Positions 34,330-43,488 of a DNA stretch of 64,000 nucleotides are shown in pieces. The stretch is from assembly GCA_937965785.1 (NCBI GenBank), contig CALCKT010000062.1:1-64000 (forward strand), written 5' to 3'. The translations under genes and the position numbers were made by a program. The notes beneath the pieces are model-generated. The model had not been told where the DNA came from and did no database searches. It worked only from the letters and a program-made list of their open reading frames with translations. This DNA comes from an uncultured Propionibacteriaceae bacterium (lineage in GTDB: Bacteria > Actinomycetota > Actinomycetes > Propionibacteriales > Propionibacteriaceae). Every line of letters begins with the position of its first letter. Position 1 is the first letter of the stretch.

Positions 34330-35172
34330 CTAATGCTGCTTCCTGATCGTGCTGTAGGCGGTCTCGATCAGATCGGCCAGGGTTTCGTTGTCCTGGCCGT
34401 CGAGCCCCATGACCATGATCAACGTCTTGTCGATGACCCGGGCGCACACCGGTTTCTGTTGGTTCTCGTAGATGCCGCACGAGGCGTCGTGCACCGAGGT
34501 GATGTTGGTGATGCCGGAATCGGACAGGTAGGAATTCAGCTCCGGGGCCGGGCGTTGCAGCAGCAGCATGAACTGGGAGGCCCCGTCGGAATAGTTGGAA
34601 CGCAGAATGGTGCCCGCGCCGCTGGGGGCCGCCGACTCCTTCACCCCGTCATTGGCGAAGTCCCGGATCTGAGTCGGCAGCTTCAGGGCCCACGTCGGCG
34701 AGGCTTCCGCGCTCGGTTTTCCGAGCCCGCCCAGGGTCATGCCCAGCCAGCCCGCGATCACGAGCAGCACCACCGCCGCGACCACTCCCATGACCTTCAC
34801 GAATCCGGGGATGGGTGGGATGTGGTGTCGCGGCGGTCTGGTGGGAATCTCGTCCTCGGCGTCGTCCTGCGGAACTTTGTGCCACTCGCCGGGTTCCCGG
34901 CCGGGTGTTTCCGGCGAGGCGGCCGAGCGGCGCGCAATCGGTTCCGTGACGCGTCGGAAAACCGTGGTCGTGTCCGGACTCGCGGGGCTGACGGGGGTGG
35001 TCGAACTGGTGGGGGTTGCTGCGCTGCGGCGGGGCCCGGTGAACCTGGGAGGGGTCGGGGCGCTTTCCGCCGTTCGCCTCGGGGCGGGGAACGCCGGTTC
35101 CAGGGGGGATTCGGGACTGCTCGCGCTACGGCGAGGTGAATCCTCGCCGTAGCGCTGGGAACGGTCGGTCAT
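34330..35172 (-). CDS. Single-pass membrane protein, unknown
   Basis: 280 aa, unassigned. About 120 residues of disordered Ser/Pro/Thr/Arg-rich cytoplasmic sequence precede one membrane helix (about 125-150, VKVMGVVAAVVLLVIAGWLG). The extracytoplasmic domain of about 130 residues contains two Cys (SCGIYENQQKPVC) that could form a disulphide. Start ATG overlaps the trxA stop (TGATG), so it is translated with thioredoxin; that suggests a redox or envelope role, but this is inference. Confidence 0.7.
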   Translation of the reverse strand: MTDRSQRYGEDSPRRSASSPESPLEPAFPAPRRTAESAPTPPRFTGPRRSAATPTSSTTPVSPASPDTTTVFRRVTEPIARRSAASPETPGREPGEWHKVPQDDAEDEIPTRPPRHHIPPIPGFVKVMGVVAAVVLLVIAGWLGMTLGGLGKPSAEASPTWALKLPTQIRDFANDGVKESAAPSGAGTILRSNYSDGASQFMLLLQRPAPELNSYLSDSGITNITSVHDASCGIYENQQKPVCARVIDKTLIMVMGLDGQDNETLADLIETAYSTIRKQH

Positions 35173-35492
35173 CAGAGGAGCTCGTCGACGGCCTTCTTGA
35201 GTGCGTTCTTCGACTTACCCCCCGACAGAGTTTTCTCCACCTTTCCGGATTTGTAGAACTCCAGGGTGGGGATGCTGAGGATGCCCTTCTCGGAGGCGAA
35301 CGCAACCTCGGCATTGATGTCGAGCTTCACGAATTTCACCCGGCCCTCGTAGTCGCGGGCCAGTTCCTCGATGATGGGGGCCATTTGTTTGCAGGGTCCG
35401 CACCACGTGGCCCAGTAGTCCACCACCACTGGAACCGGCGACAGCAGCACCTCGTCGGCGAAGGTCGCCTCGGTCACATCGACAACGGCCAT
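35172..35492 (-). CDS. trxA: Thioredoxin
   Basis: 106 aa. Active site WCGPC (33-37 region, WATWCGPCKQMAPI) and cis-Pro in SIPTLEFYKSGK. Reduced by the TrxB encoded upstream (34-bp gap). Start ATG 35492, with AAGGAGAGTG before it; the longer frame reads through the trxB 3' end. Confidence 0.97.
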   Translation of the reverse strand: MAVVDVTEATFADEVLLSPVPVVVDYWATWCGPCKQMAPIIEELARDYEGRVKFVKLDINAEVAFASEKGILSIPTLEFYKSGKVEKTLSGGKSKNALKKAVDELL

Positions 35493-35526
35493 TTCACTCT
35501 CCTTGTTCTTCTTGGCGAGTCTACGA

Positions 35527-36459
35527 TCACGCCTCGCCCGCTGCCAGCCAACGCTCGGCATCGAGGGCGGCCCGGCAGCCGGAACCGGCCGCCGTGATGG
35601 CCTGACGATAGGTGTGATCCACCAGATCACCGCAGGCGAACACCCCCGGAAGGTTCGTCGCCTGGGAACCGGCGGCGACCTTCACGTAGCCCGCCTCGTC
35701 GAGCTCCACCTGCCCCTTGACCAGCGCGCTGCGCGGGTCGTGGCCGATGGCGACGAACACGCCGGAGACCTCCAGCAGGCGGGTTTCCCCCGTCACGGTG
35801 TCGCGCAGGGTGACGGATTCCACTCGCGCATCCCCGTTGATGGAATCCACCACCGAGTTCCACGCGAAGTCCAGTTTCGGGTCCTTCTCGGCGCGGGATG
35901 CCATGGCCTTTGAGGCACGCAGCTCGTCACGCCGGTGCACGAGGGTGACGCGGGATGCGAAGCGAGTCAGGAAGGTGGCCTCCTCCACCGCGGAGTCACC
36001 GCCGCCGATCACGGCTATGGGCTTGTCGCGGAAGAAGGCGCCGTCGCAGGTGGCGCACCAGGAGACGCCGCGGCCCGAGAGCCGTTCCTCCCCGTCGACG
36101 CCCAGCTTGCGGTACCCGGAACCCATGGCCAGGATCACCGCCTTCGCCTCCCAGACCTTGCCGGTGGAGTCGGTGACCTTCTTGATCTCGCTGGTCAGGT
36201 CGACGGCCTCGGCGTCGTCGGTGATCAGCTTTGCCCCGAACCTCTCCGCCTGGGAGCGCATCTGGCCCATCAGGTCGGGGCCCATCACGCCTTCGGGGAA
36301 TCCGGGGAAGTTCTCCACCTCGGTGGTGTTCATCAGCGCGCCACCGCCGTCGAAGGCGCCCTCGAACACGACGGGTCTCAGCGCGGCGCGGGCCGCGTAG
36401 ATGGCTGCGGTGTACCCGGCAGGGCCGGAGCCGATGATGATGAGTTCGTGGACGGTCAT
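35527..36459 (-). CDS. trxB: Thioredoxin-disulfide reductase
   Basis: 310 aa flavoprotein. FAD site GSGPAGYTAAIYAARA (10-25), CATCDGAFF redox pair (about 135-143), NADPH-binding GGGDSAVEEA and C-terminal GVFACGDLVDHTYRQA. Typical length. ATG 36459 has GAGGGGAA upstream. It is the first gene of the trxB-trxA-membrane protein unit. Confidence 0.97.
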   Translation of the reverse strand: MTVHELIIIGSGPAGYTAAIYAARAALRPVVFEGAFDGGGALMNTTEVENFPGFPEGVMGPDLMGQMRSQAERFGAKLITDDAEAVDLTSEIKKVTDSTGKVWEAKAVILAMGSGYRKLGVDGEERLSGRGVSWCATCDGAFFRDKPIAVIGGGDSAVEEATFLTRFASRVTLVHRRDELRASKAMASRAEKDPKLDFAWNSVVDSINGDARVESVTLRDTVTGETRLLEVSGVFVAIGHDPRSALVKGQVELDEAGYVKVAAGSQATNLPGVFACGDLVDHTYRQAITAAGSGCRAALDAERWLAAGEA

Positions 36460-36580
36460 GGTTCCCCTCAGGTCGTCGTGGTGCCGATCCAGTGTAGATG
36501 CCCATGGAAGGTGGGCGGGTCTGGTGCGGTTTCGCGACCAAGACCTAGTATTGGTCGCCAAGGAGTCAGGAAGGAATCGA

Positions 36581-37183
36581 GTGCCGAAGATCGCAGCCCC
36601 CACCGTTGCTCAACACCGTGCGATGGTTCAGCGCCGGCTGATCGACGCCGCTGAGGAGATCATGCGCTCCGGCGAGCCCGAGAAGCTGACCGCCGGAGCC
36701 GTGACCGCAGCCGCCGGGATCGCCCGCAACAGTATTTATCGCTATGTCGATTCCGTGGATGACCTGCGTGGTCTGGTCCTGGCTCGTCACCTGCCCGCCT
36801 GGATCGACGCGGTCGCCGCCGAGCTGGAAACCGTCGAGGCGCCCGCCGAACGCATCGTCGTGTGGGTTCGCGCGAACCTGCAACAGGCCGCGCGCACCGG
36901 GCACGGCTGGCTGATGGGGTTGAGTCGCTCCATCACGCCGTCGCCCGCCACCGCGAAGGTGATGGACGACTCCCACGCCGTCATGCGCGACTCGATCGCC
37001 CAGGCGTGGGCGGCCCTTCTCCAGGATCCGGTGCAGCTGCGGATCGCGGCCGGACTGACCCGTGGCCTGCTGGAGGCCGGGTTCCGGCAGCTCGACTCGG
37101 GCATGCCCGTCGAAGTGGTGGTCAGCCTCGGTGAAAAGGCGGCACGTGGTCTCGTCGCAGGGATCACGGGCGGGAATCTTTGA
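36581..37183 (+). CDS. TetR family transcriptional regulator
   Basis: 200 aa. N-terminal HTH at about 15-60 with LTAGAVTAAAGIARNSIYRYVDSVDDL. GTG start 36581 preceded by AAGGA. C-terminal ligand-binding domain is all helical. Its stop overlaps the azlC-like gene (TTGA), so it is probably the regulator of that exporter. Confidence 0.88.
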   Translation: MPKIAAPTVAQHRAMVQRRLIDAAEEIMRSGEPEKLTAGAVTAAAGIARNSIYRYVDSVDDLRGLVLARHLPAWIDAVAAELETVEAPAERIVVWVRANLQQAARTGHGWLMGLSRSITPSPATAKVMDDSHAVMRDSIAQAWAALLQDPVQLRIAAGLTRGLLEAGFRQLDSGMPVEVVVSLGEKAARGLVAGITGGNL

Positions 37184-37896
37184 CCGCGGAAACCACCGCC
37201 ACGTGGCGGATGGCGCTTTCCGTCAGCGTCGCGACGGGGGCCTACGGGGTGTCCTTCGGGGCATTGGCCGTCGCGGCTGGGCTCGATGTCTGGCAGGCGA
37301 TGGTGCTGAGCCTGCTGATGTACACGGGTGGGTCGCAGTTCGCCTTCGTCGGGGCGTTGGCGGGCGGCGGACTGCCCGCAACCGGGGCGGCAGTGCTCGT
37401 CGGGTTGCGCAACGCCGTCTACGTGACTCAGGTGAACTCGTGGTTCCATCCCGGCAGGGTGCAGCGGGTCCTGATGGCGCACATCACCACCGACGAGTCG
37501 ACCGCGGTGGCCGCGGCCCAGCCGGACCAGCGACTGCGGAGGCTGGGTTTCTGGGTCACCGGAGTCGGGGTTTTCATTTTGTGGAATGCGATGACCCTGG
37601 CCGGGGCGCTGCTGGGCAACCTGCTGGGCGACCCGAAGGCCTGGGGACTCGACGGTGCCGCCCTCGCTGCCTTCTGCGGGCTGCTGTGGCCCCGCCTGGT
37701 GACGCGCGACGCCGTGGCCACCGCGATCGTCGCGGCCGTGGTGACGGTTGCGCTGGTGCCGGTGCTGCCCGCCGGGTTGCCGATCCTGGCGGCCGTCGTG
37801 ATCGGAGGTGGCGTCACCTGGTTCCGGCGTCGACGTGCCGTCAGCAATGACTCCTCCCCCGGGGACGAGAGCCCTGACGGCGAAGGGGTGCGGTGA
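37180..37896 (+). CDS. azlC: AzlC family branched-chain amino acid exporter, large subunit
   Basis: 238 aa with six or seven membrane helices. GAYGVSFGALAVAAGL, MYTGGSQFAFVG and LRNAVYVTQVNSW are AzlC hallmarks. TTG start 37180 overlaps the regulator stop. Known members (BrnF/AzlC) export branched-chain amino acids or methionine with AzlD. Confidence 0.9.
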   Translation: MTAETTATWRMALSVSVATGAYGVSFGALAVAAGLDVWQAMVLSLLMYTGGSQFAFVGALAGGGLPATGAAVLVGLRNAVYVTQVNSWFHPGRVQRVLMAHITTDESTAVAAAQPDQRLRRLGFWVTGVGVFILWNAMTLAGALLGNLLGDPKAWGLDGAALAAFCGLLWPRLVTRDAVATAIVAAVVTVALVPVLPAGLPILAAVVIGGGVTWFRRRRAVSNDSSPGDESPDGEGVR

Positions 37897-38204
37897 TGTG
37901 GGGCTGGGTGCTGGTCGCGTCGCTGGCGTGCTGCGCGACCAAACTGGCGGGCCTGCTGGTGCCCCGCCGCCTCCTCGACGACGAACGCACCGTGCTGACC
38001 ATGGCCGGAATGACCGTCGGGGTGCTGGCCGGGCTGATCGGGGTCTCCACCTTCGCCACGGGCAGTGTCGTCACCGTCGACGCGCGGGTGGCGTCGCTGG
38101 TGGTCGCGGTGGTGGCCCTGCGGTTACGGGCACCGTTCCTGCTGGTCGTGGTGCTGGGTGCGGCGGCCGCCGCTCTGGTCAGGGTCGCGGGAGTGGCAGG
38201 GTGA
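37893..38204 (+). CDS. azlD: AzlD family exporter, small subunit
   Basis: 103 aa, four hydrophobic segments, partner of AzlC (BrnE type). Start GTG 37893 overlaps the azlC stop (GTGA); ATG 37896 is an alternative. Completes the tetR-azlC-azlD unit. Confidence 0.85.
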   Translation: MMWGWVLVASLACCATKLAGLLVPRRLLDDERTVLTMAGMTVGVLAGLIGVSTFATGSVVTVDARVASLVVAVVALRLRAPFLLVVVLGAAAAALVRVAGVAG

Positions 38205-38232
38205 AGCCGGGGTGCGCCTCCTCGTCGTGGTT

Positions 38233-38314
38233 CGCTTGCCTTGTGGTCATTTGCTTGCGCTGTAGCGCTGGCGTTTGTCCATAAGGCTGGCGTTCCCGTC
38301 GGGTAGGCAGGCGG
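38233..38314 (+). repeat. Short repeat family B, copy 1
   Basis: Starts CGCTTGCCTTGTGGTCATTT and ends GTAGGCAGGCGG. It shares GCTTGCGCT(G/A)(T/C)AGCGCTGG with copies at 57611-57709 and 60558-60619. It lies 28 bp after azlD. Confidence 0.7.
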
Positions 38315-38398
38315 ATGACGGTAGGGCTGGCGGACGACGATAGGGCCAGCGAGCCGCGGGAAGGCCAGCGGGGTGACCGGGGCGGGGCGTGGTGTCGG

Positions 38399-40516
38399 TC
38401 AGCGGCCTATGGTGCGGTGGAGGAAGCTCCAGATCAGGGCGTTCATCCAGGCGCGCTGGGCGTTGTCGGCCGCCCCTCCGTGGCCGCCCTCCGTGTTCTC
38501 CCAGTAGCGGACGTCGGCGCCGACGGCCTCCAGGGCCGCCGTGAACTTGCGGGCGTGGCCCGGGTGGACGCGGTCGTCGCGGGTGGATGTGGTCACCAGC
38601 GTCGCCGGATAGTCCGCCGACTCGTCCAGGAGGTGGTAGGGGCTGAAGGTGCGGATGTAGTCCCAGTCCGCGGTGTCGGGGTCGCCGTACTCGGCTATCC
38701 ACGACGCGCCCGCCAGGAGTTTCGTGTAGCGGCGCATGTCGAGCAGCGGAACCTGGATCACCACCGCCCCGAACAGGCCCGGGTACCGGGTGAGCATGTT
38801 GCCGGTGAGCAGGCCACCGTTCGACCCACCCAGGCACGCCAGGCGCTCCCGGGTGGTCACGCCACGGGCGACGAGATCCCGCGCGACCGCCGCGAAATCC
38901 TCGTAGGCGCGGTGCCGGCGCTCCTTCAGCGCGGCCTGATGCCAGGCCGGGCCGTACTCACCGCCGCCGCGGATGTTCGCGACCACGTGGGTGCCGCCCC
39001 GCTCCAGCCACGCCTTGCCCGTCAGCGGCCCGTACTGCGGCGACATCGACACCTCGAAACCGCCGTAACCCCCGAGCAGGGTCGGGTTCTCCTCGGCCGG
39101 GGGCAGGTCGCGGCGACCGATCTGGAAATACGGCACGCGCGTGCCGTCGTCGCTGATCGCGAAGTGCTGGCTCACCTCGAGGCCCGTGACGTCGAAGTGC
39201 GACGGCTCCGCCTTCATCTTCACCAGCGGCGACGGATCCCCGCCCTCCAGCAGCGGCGCCAGATCGCCCAGGTACAGCGTCGACGGCTGGATGAAACCCG
39301 TGGCCGTGATCCACAGCTCATCGCCCTCGACATCGTCGACGGCCGACGCCCACACCGTGCCCGGCAGGTCGCGGTGAATCCGGCGCGACTGCCACTGCTC
39401 GCCGTCGTGGTGGAACGCCAGCAGGTAGGTTCGGACATCCTCCTGGGCCGTGACCACGATGAAGTTCCGGGTGACGAAGAAGTCCGCGATCGAAGTCGAC
39501 TCCGACGGGGCGAACAACACCCGCACGCGCGGCCCCTTCCCCTCCCAGCCGGGCAGGAACGACTCCAGCCGCGCCACCGCGAGGGATCCCGCGGGCACCA
39601 GCACGTCGTCGACCTCCCAGTCGGTGCGGGGCGTGAGCAGCAGCAGGTCGCGGTGGGGTGCGGCCGTGCAGTCGGAGGGGACATCGATCAGGCTCAGCGA
39701 GTCGTCGGGGTTCAGCAGGAACAGGTCGTAGTCGTAGAAGCCGCGGACCCGGTAGACCCAGTCGCGCACGAAATCCGGCACGTGATCGCGACCCGCACCG
39801 ACCTGCATGTCCGTCGGCTCACCCCGGTAGACGAGATCCGCCTCCGGCATTGGCGTTCCCCGGCGCCAGCGACGCACCTGCAGCGGATACCCGGAGCTGC
39901 TGACGCTCTCGGGTCCGAAATCGGTGGCGACGAAAACCGTGTCGGCGTCGATCCAGCTGAGGCTCCCCTTCGCATCGGGCCGTTCGAACCCGCCCTCGGA
40001 TGCCGGCACGAATTGTTTGGTGACCAGATCGAACTCGCGGGTGACGTCCGCGTCGGAGCCGCCGTGGGACAGGGCGACCAGGGCGTGCCGCCACGGCTGG
40101 CCCTCCTCCGGGCGCAGCACGCTGGCGCCGTGCCACACCCAGTCCTCCTGCTCCGCCTCGTTGAGGGCGTCGACGTCGATCAGCACCTCCCAGTCGGGCT
40201 CCTCGGTGCGGTAGGAGTCCATCGACGTGCGCCGCCACAGCCCCCGCGGATGCTCCGCGTCGGTCCAGAAGTTGTACAACTGGCCGCCGCGGCGCACCAC
40301 GTTCGGGATGCTCGCCGGGGAGTCGAGGATCGCCTTCAGCTCCGCAGCCAGGGTCCTTGCCCCGCCGTCCGCGTCGAGTTCCTCCTCGGCGCGCGCGTTG
40401 TGTTCGCGCACCCACCCCAGCGCGTCCTCGCCGGTCACTTCCTCGAGCCACAGCCACGGGTCGGTGGAGCCGTCGCGGGCGGGCAGGCCGGGATTTCGGG
40501 ACTGGTCATCGCTCAT
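38399..40516 (-). CDS. Prolyl oligopeptidase family serine peptidase
   Basis: 705 aa, S9A architecture: an N-terminal seven-bladed beta-propeller (about 70-420) and a C-terminal alpha/beta hydrolase. Catalytic Ser in CLGGSNGGLLTG, Asp in RDDRVHPGHARKF and His in EGGHGGA complete the triad. No signal peptide, so cytoplasmic. It hydrolyses short proline-containing peptides. ATG start 40516. Confidence 0.92.
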   Translation of the reverse strand: MSDDQSRNPGLPARDGSTDPWLWLEEVTGEDALGWVREHNARAEEELDADGGARTLAAELKAILDSPASIPNVVRRGGQLYNFWTDAEHPRGLWRRTSMDSYRTEEPDWEVLIDVDALNEAEQEDWVWHGASVLRPEEGQPWRHALVALSHGGSDADVTREFDLVTKQFVPASEGGFERPDAKGSLSWIDADTVFVATDFGPESVSSSGYPLQVRRWRRGTPMPEADLVYRGEPTDMQVGAGRDHVPDFVRDWVYRVRGFYDYDLFLLNPDDSLSLIDVPSDCTAAPHRDLLLLTPRTDWEVDDVLVPAGSLAVARLESFLPGWEGKGPRVRVLFAPSESTSIADFFVTRNFIVVTAQEDVRTYLLAFHHDGEQWQSRRIHRDLPGTVWASAVDDVEGDELWITATGFIQPSTLYLGDLAPLLEGGDPSPLVKMKAEPSHFDVTGLEVSQHFAISDDGTRVPYFQIGRRDLPPAEENPTLLGGYGGFEVSMSPQYGPLTGKAWLERGGTHVVANIRGGGEYGPAWHQAALKERRHRAYEDFAAVARDLVARGVTTRERLACLGGSNGGLLTGNMLTRYPGLFGAVVIQVPLLDMRRYTKLLAGASWIAEYGDPDTADWDYIRTFSPYHLLDESADYPATLVTTSTRDDRVHPGHARKFTAALEAVGADVRYWENTEGGHGGAADNAQRAWMNALIWSFLHRTIGR

Positions 40517-40572
40517 GGGACACGAGCCTAGTCTCGGAAGAGCCGCGACGGTACTCCGCGAGGGTATTCCCG

Positions 40573-41490
40573 TCAGTAGGAGAACACCTCGTCGACGACC
40601 CGGGTGGGCACGTCCTCCAGGGTGGCGTAGCGCCAGGCGGGCTGGTTGTCCTTGTCGATCAGGAGCGCGCGCACGCCCTCGACGAAGTCGACGGGGATCA
40701 TGTGTTCCGCGAGGCGCAGGTCCTGGTGCAGCACCCCGTTCAGGTCGAGGGTGGCGGCCCGCCGCAGTGCCCGCAGCGCGATGTGAACCGAGAACGGTGA
40801 GCGGGCCCGCAGCTCGCGACCCGCCTGCTGGGCGGCCGGGTCGGGGTGTTCCTCGAGCCGACGGGCGATCTCCACCGGATCATCGCCGGTGTAGCACTCC
40901 TGGATCCAGACGGCCTCCGACAACGGGGCGGGCAGGTCGCCGTCGGCCGACTCGTCGGCCAGGTTGATGCGCAGGGCGTCGCCCCCGCCGATCGTGCCGG
41001 AGGTCAGCGCCATGTGGGTGCCCAGCGCCCCCGCCCGCGCCAGCCAGTACATGACGCCCGCGTCCGGGAAGAAACCGATCTTCGTCTCCGGCATCGCCAT
41101 CAGCGTCGATGAATCGACTATTCGCCGGTCGGCGTTGACCGTCAGGCCCAGGCCGCCGCCCATGGTGATGCCGCTGAGATGGGCGGTGACGTGTTTCGGG
41201 AACTGGGCGACGATCAGGTCGAGCAGGTACTCGACCTCCAGGAACCGCAGCCAGGGTTTCCCTTCGCTGATGGCCTGCGACAGCTCCCGCACGTCGGCGC
41301 CCGCGCTGAACCCGCGCGTTCCCTCGCCTCGGAGCACCACCTCCCGCACCGAGTCGTCGTGGGCCCACGAGGTGAGGATTTCGCTTGCTGCCTGGAACAT
41401 CTCCAGGGTGAGGGAGTTGATGACGTTGGGACGGTTGAGGGTGAGAGTCGCGACCCCGTCGTCCAGGGTGGTGACGAGCAGATCAGTCAT
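40573..41490 (-). CDS. Enoyl-CoA hydratase/3-hydroxyisobutyryl-CoA hydrolase family
   Basis: 305 aa crotonase-fold protein. FSAGADVRELS (oxyanion region) and HLSGITMGGGLGLTVNADRRI (quoted in part: ITMGGGLGL) are typical; the HIBCH-like pattern continues with PETKIGFFPDAGVMYWLA and a C-terminal ECH_2 domain about 250-300. It is likely the 3-hydroxyisobutyryl-CoA hydrolase of valine breakdown; enoyl-CoA hydratase is less likely. Start ATG 41490. Confidence 0.85.
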   Translation of the reverse strand: MTDLLVTTLDDGVATLTLNRPNVINSLTLEMFQAASEILTSWAHDDSVREVVLRGEGTRGFSAGADVRELSQAISEGKPWLRFLEVEYLLDLIVAQFPKHVTAHLSGITMGGGLGLTVNADRRIVDSSTLMAMPETKIGFFPDAGVMYWLARAGALGTHMALTSGTIGGGDALRINLADESADGDLPAPLSEAVWIQECYTGDDPVEIARRLEEHPDPAAQQAGRELRARSPFSVHIALRALRRAATLDLNGVLHQDLRLAEHMIPVDFVEGVRALLIDKDNQPAWRYATLEDVPTRVVDEVFSY

Positions 41491-41556
41491 GAGGACAGCC
41501 TATGAGGTTCACGAAGCGCATCCGAACCGGAAACGGGAATCAACTGTCCGGAGGAT

Positions 41557-42528
41557 CTAGTCGAGTCGCAGCCCGGGGCGCATCTCGTGCAGCACCGCGA
41601 GGGCGGTTTCCTCGTCGATCACCAGATCCGTCGCGACTCCGGCGCGCAGCGCACCCAGCACCGGCACCGCCTTGCCCGTCCCGCTGACCACGCAGATGCG
41701 ACGGGGAATGGTTCGCAGCTCCGCCGGGGTCATGCCGGTGGCGCGGGAGTTGATGGGGAGGTCGCGCCAGGACCCGTCGGCCCGCAGCATCACGGTGCAG
41801 ACATCGCCCACCACACCCTCCGATTTCAGGCAGGCCAGTTCGGAGTCGTCGAGGTAGTTGGCGGAGTACACGTGCGACTGCAGGTCGGCGCCGAGTCCCC
41901 CCACCCCGAAGATCGCCTTCGTGCAGGAGGCCCGTACCTGGAGCATGTGGCGGGTGGAACGTTCCGCCCACATGGCGGTGCGGGTTCCGGGATTGTCGAA
42001 GAAGGCCGGCAGCGCCAGGAACTGTTCCTCGCCGTGGAACGCGGCGGCGAAACGCTGCAGGATGGAACCCACGTAGGGCAGTCCCGTGGTGCGGTGGTTC
42101 GCGCCGCCGTTCAGGCTCACCACGGTCACCCCGGTCAGGTCGCGGGGTCGCAGGTGCTGGGCTACCGCTGAGACGGTGGTTCCCCACGCCACCCCGACGA
42201 CGTCGTTGTCGGTGACGATCTCGTCGAGGAGCCGGGCCGCCACCTTCGCGACCTGTTCGAGGCGCAGCACATAACTGGAACCGGGACGGACGTTGACCAG
42301 ATGCGCCTGGACGCGGAAATTCTTGCGGAAGATCTCGGCCAGACGGGTCATGGGGCGGTCGGGGTCGGTGATGGTGACGCGCACCAAGCCCCGGTCCTTG
42401 GCATCCTTCAGCAGCCGCGACACCGTGGAACGGGAAACCCCCAGGTGGTGGGCGATCGCCTCCATGGTCTCGGACTGGATGTAGTACATGCGCGCAACCC
42501 GGAGCAACAACTCGGTGTCGCGTTCCAT
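41557..42528 (-). CDS. SorC/DeoR-type sugar-binding transcriptional regulator
   Basis: 323 aa. N-terminal HTH (MEAIAHHLGVSRSTVSRLLK, 22-41) and a sugar-phosphate binding domain with VGVAWGTTVSAVAQHL and VGDVCTVMLRADG. Typical of SorC regulators of sugar or nucleoside catabolism. Neighbours give no clear sugar operon. Confidence 0.88.
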   Translation of the reverse strand: MERDTELLLRVARMYYIQSETMEAIAHHLGVSRSTVSRLLKDAKDRGLVRVTITDPDRPMTRLAEIFRKNFRVQAHLVNVRPGSSYVLRLEQVAKVAARLLDEIVTDNDVVGVAWGTTVSAVAQHLRPRDLTGVTVVSLNGGANHRTTGLPYVGSILQRFAAAFHGEEQFLALPAFFDNPGTRTAMWAERSTRHMLQVRASCTKAIFGVGGLGADLQSHVYSANYLDDSELACLKSEGVVGDVCTVMLRADGSWRDLPINSRATGMTPAELRTIPRRICVVSGTGKAVPVLGALRAGVATDLVIDEETALAVLHEMRPGLRLD

Positions 42529-42638
42529 GGCGCTCCTTCGGGACAGGGCCGATGCATGATGACTGCGCCAGCGTATCCCTTGATGGAGGTCGAGCAGGTG
42601 CGGGAGGACGGATTGCTCGACCCGGCCGCGGAATTCGG

Positions 42639-43211
42639 TTACAGCAGGCCGAGCCCTTCCAGCAGAATGCGGGCCCCGATGATGATCAGCACCACACCGC
42701 CCAAGAACTCGGCGGGCTTGCGGAACCTCACCCCGATCCGGTGTCCGATCCCGACCGCGGCGAACGAGGTCACCAGCGTGATCAGGCCGATGCAGAGGAC
42801 CGCCAGGAGGATGGAGACCTCCAGCATCGCGAAGGACACCCCGACGGCCGCCGCGTCGATGCTGGTCGCGATCCCCAGGATCAGCAGGTGACGCAGGTCG
42901 AGCCGGCCTCCCTGCCCGCCGTCGTCCTCGTCATCGTCGGCCTGGAACGCCTCCCAGGCCATCTTGCCGCCGATGATCGCGAGCAGAGCGAAGGCGATCC
43001 AGTGGTCGAAGGGATCAAGAATGCTGGTGAAGTTGGCTGCCAGGAGCCACCCGAGCAACGGCATCGCGGCCTGGAAACCCGCGAAGGTGAGGGCGACTAG
43101 CAGGGCGTGCCGGTAGTTGAAACGAGCCATCTTCAAGCCTCTGGTGAGAGAAGCGGCGAACGCGTCGGCGGACACCCCGAATCCGACCAACCAGATGGAC
43201 CAGAGAGACAT
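42639..43211 (-). CDS. mntP: Manganese efflux pump MntP
   Basis: 190 aa, six membrane helices in two repeats: SADAFAASLTRGLKMA at the start and SIDAAAVGVSF in the second. Exports Mn2+. Divergent from mntR, with 277 bp between. I could not find a yybP-ykoY manganese riboswitch in that gap, so regulation may rest on MntR. An inverted pair GTGTG/CACAC at about 43332-43347 is a candidate operator. Confidence 0.9.
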   Translation of the reverse strand: MSLWSIWLVGFGVSADAFAASLTRGLKMARFNYRHALLVALTFAGFQAAMPLLGWLLAANFTSILDPFDHWIAFALLAIIGGKMAWEAFQADDDEDDGGQGGRLDLRHLLILGIATSIDAAAVGVSFAMLEVSILLAVLCIGLITLVTSFAAVGIGHRIGVRFRKPAEFLGGVVLIIIGARILLEGLGLL

Positions 43212-43488
43212 CGTCAGACCTTCCAGGGTTCCTGTGGGAATTGAGTTGCGATGACCTCGTTTCCCGGGGAAATCCAACTCGTGAAACCACTGTGAACCCG
43301 CCGGTCGTGGTGTGTCCACGGGTAACTGAAAGTGTGTCTGACCACACCTTTTGCGACACCCGTCACCCTGTTGAGACGCGTCGCGGTTTCGGGAAGAATC
43401 GTCGTAGCGGGTGGAGACGCGACCCGCGACGAACAGCCTGCCGGGTGCGGTGACGGCCGCCGGCAGGACGACCCACCCGGAAGAAGGA

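Noticed and set aside
38315..40531. 738-aa plus-strand open frame
   Set aside because: Antisense of the prolyl oligopeptidase gene.
43212..43488. yybP-ykoY manganese riboswitch upstream of mntP
   Set aside because: I looked for its conserved core and terminal features on the minus strand and did not see them.
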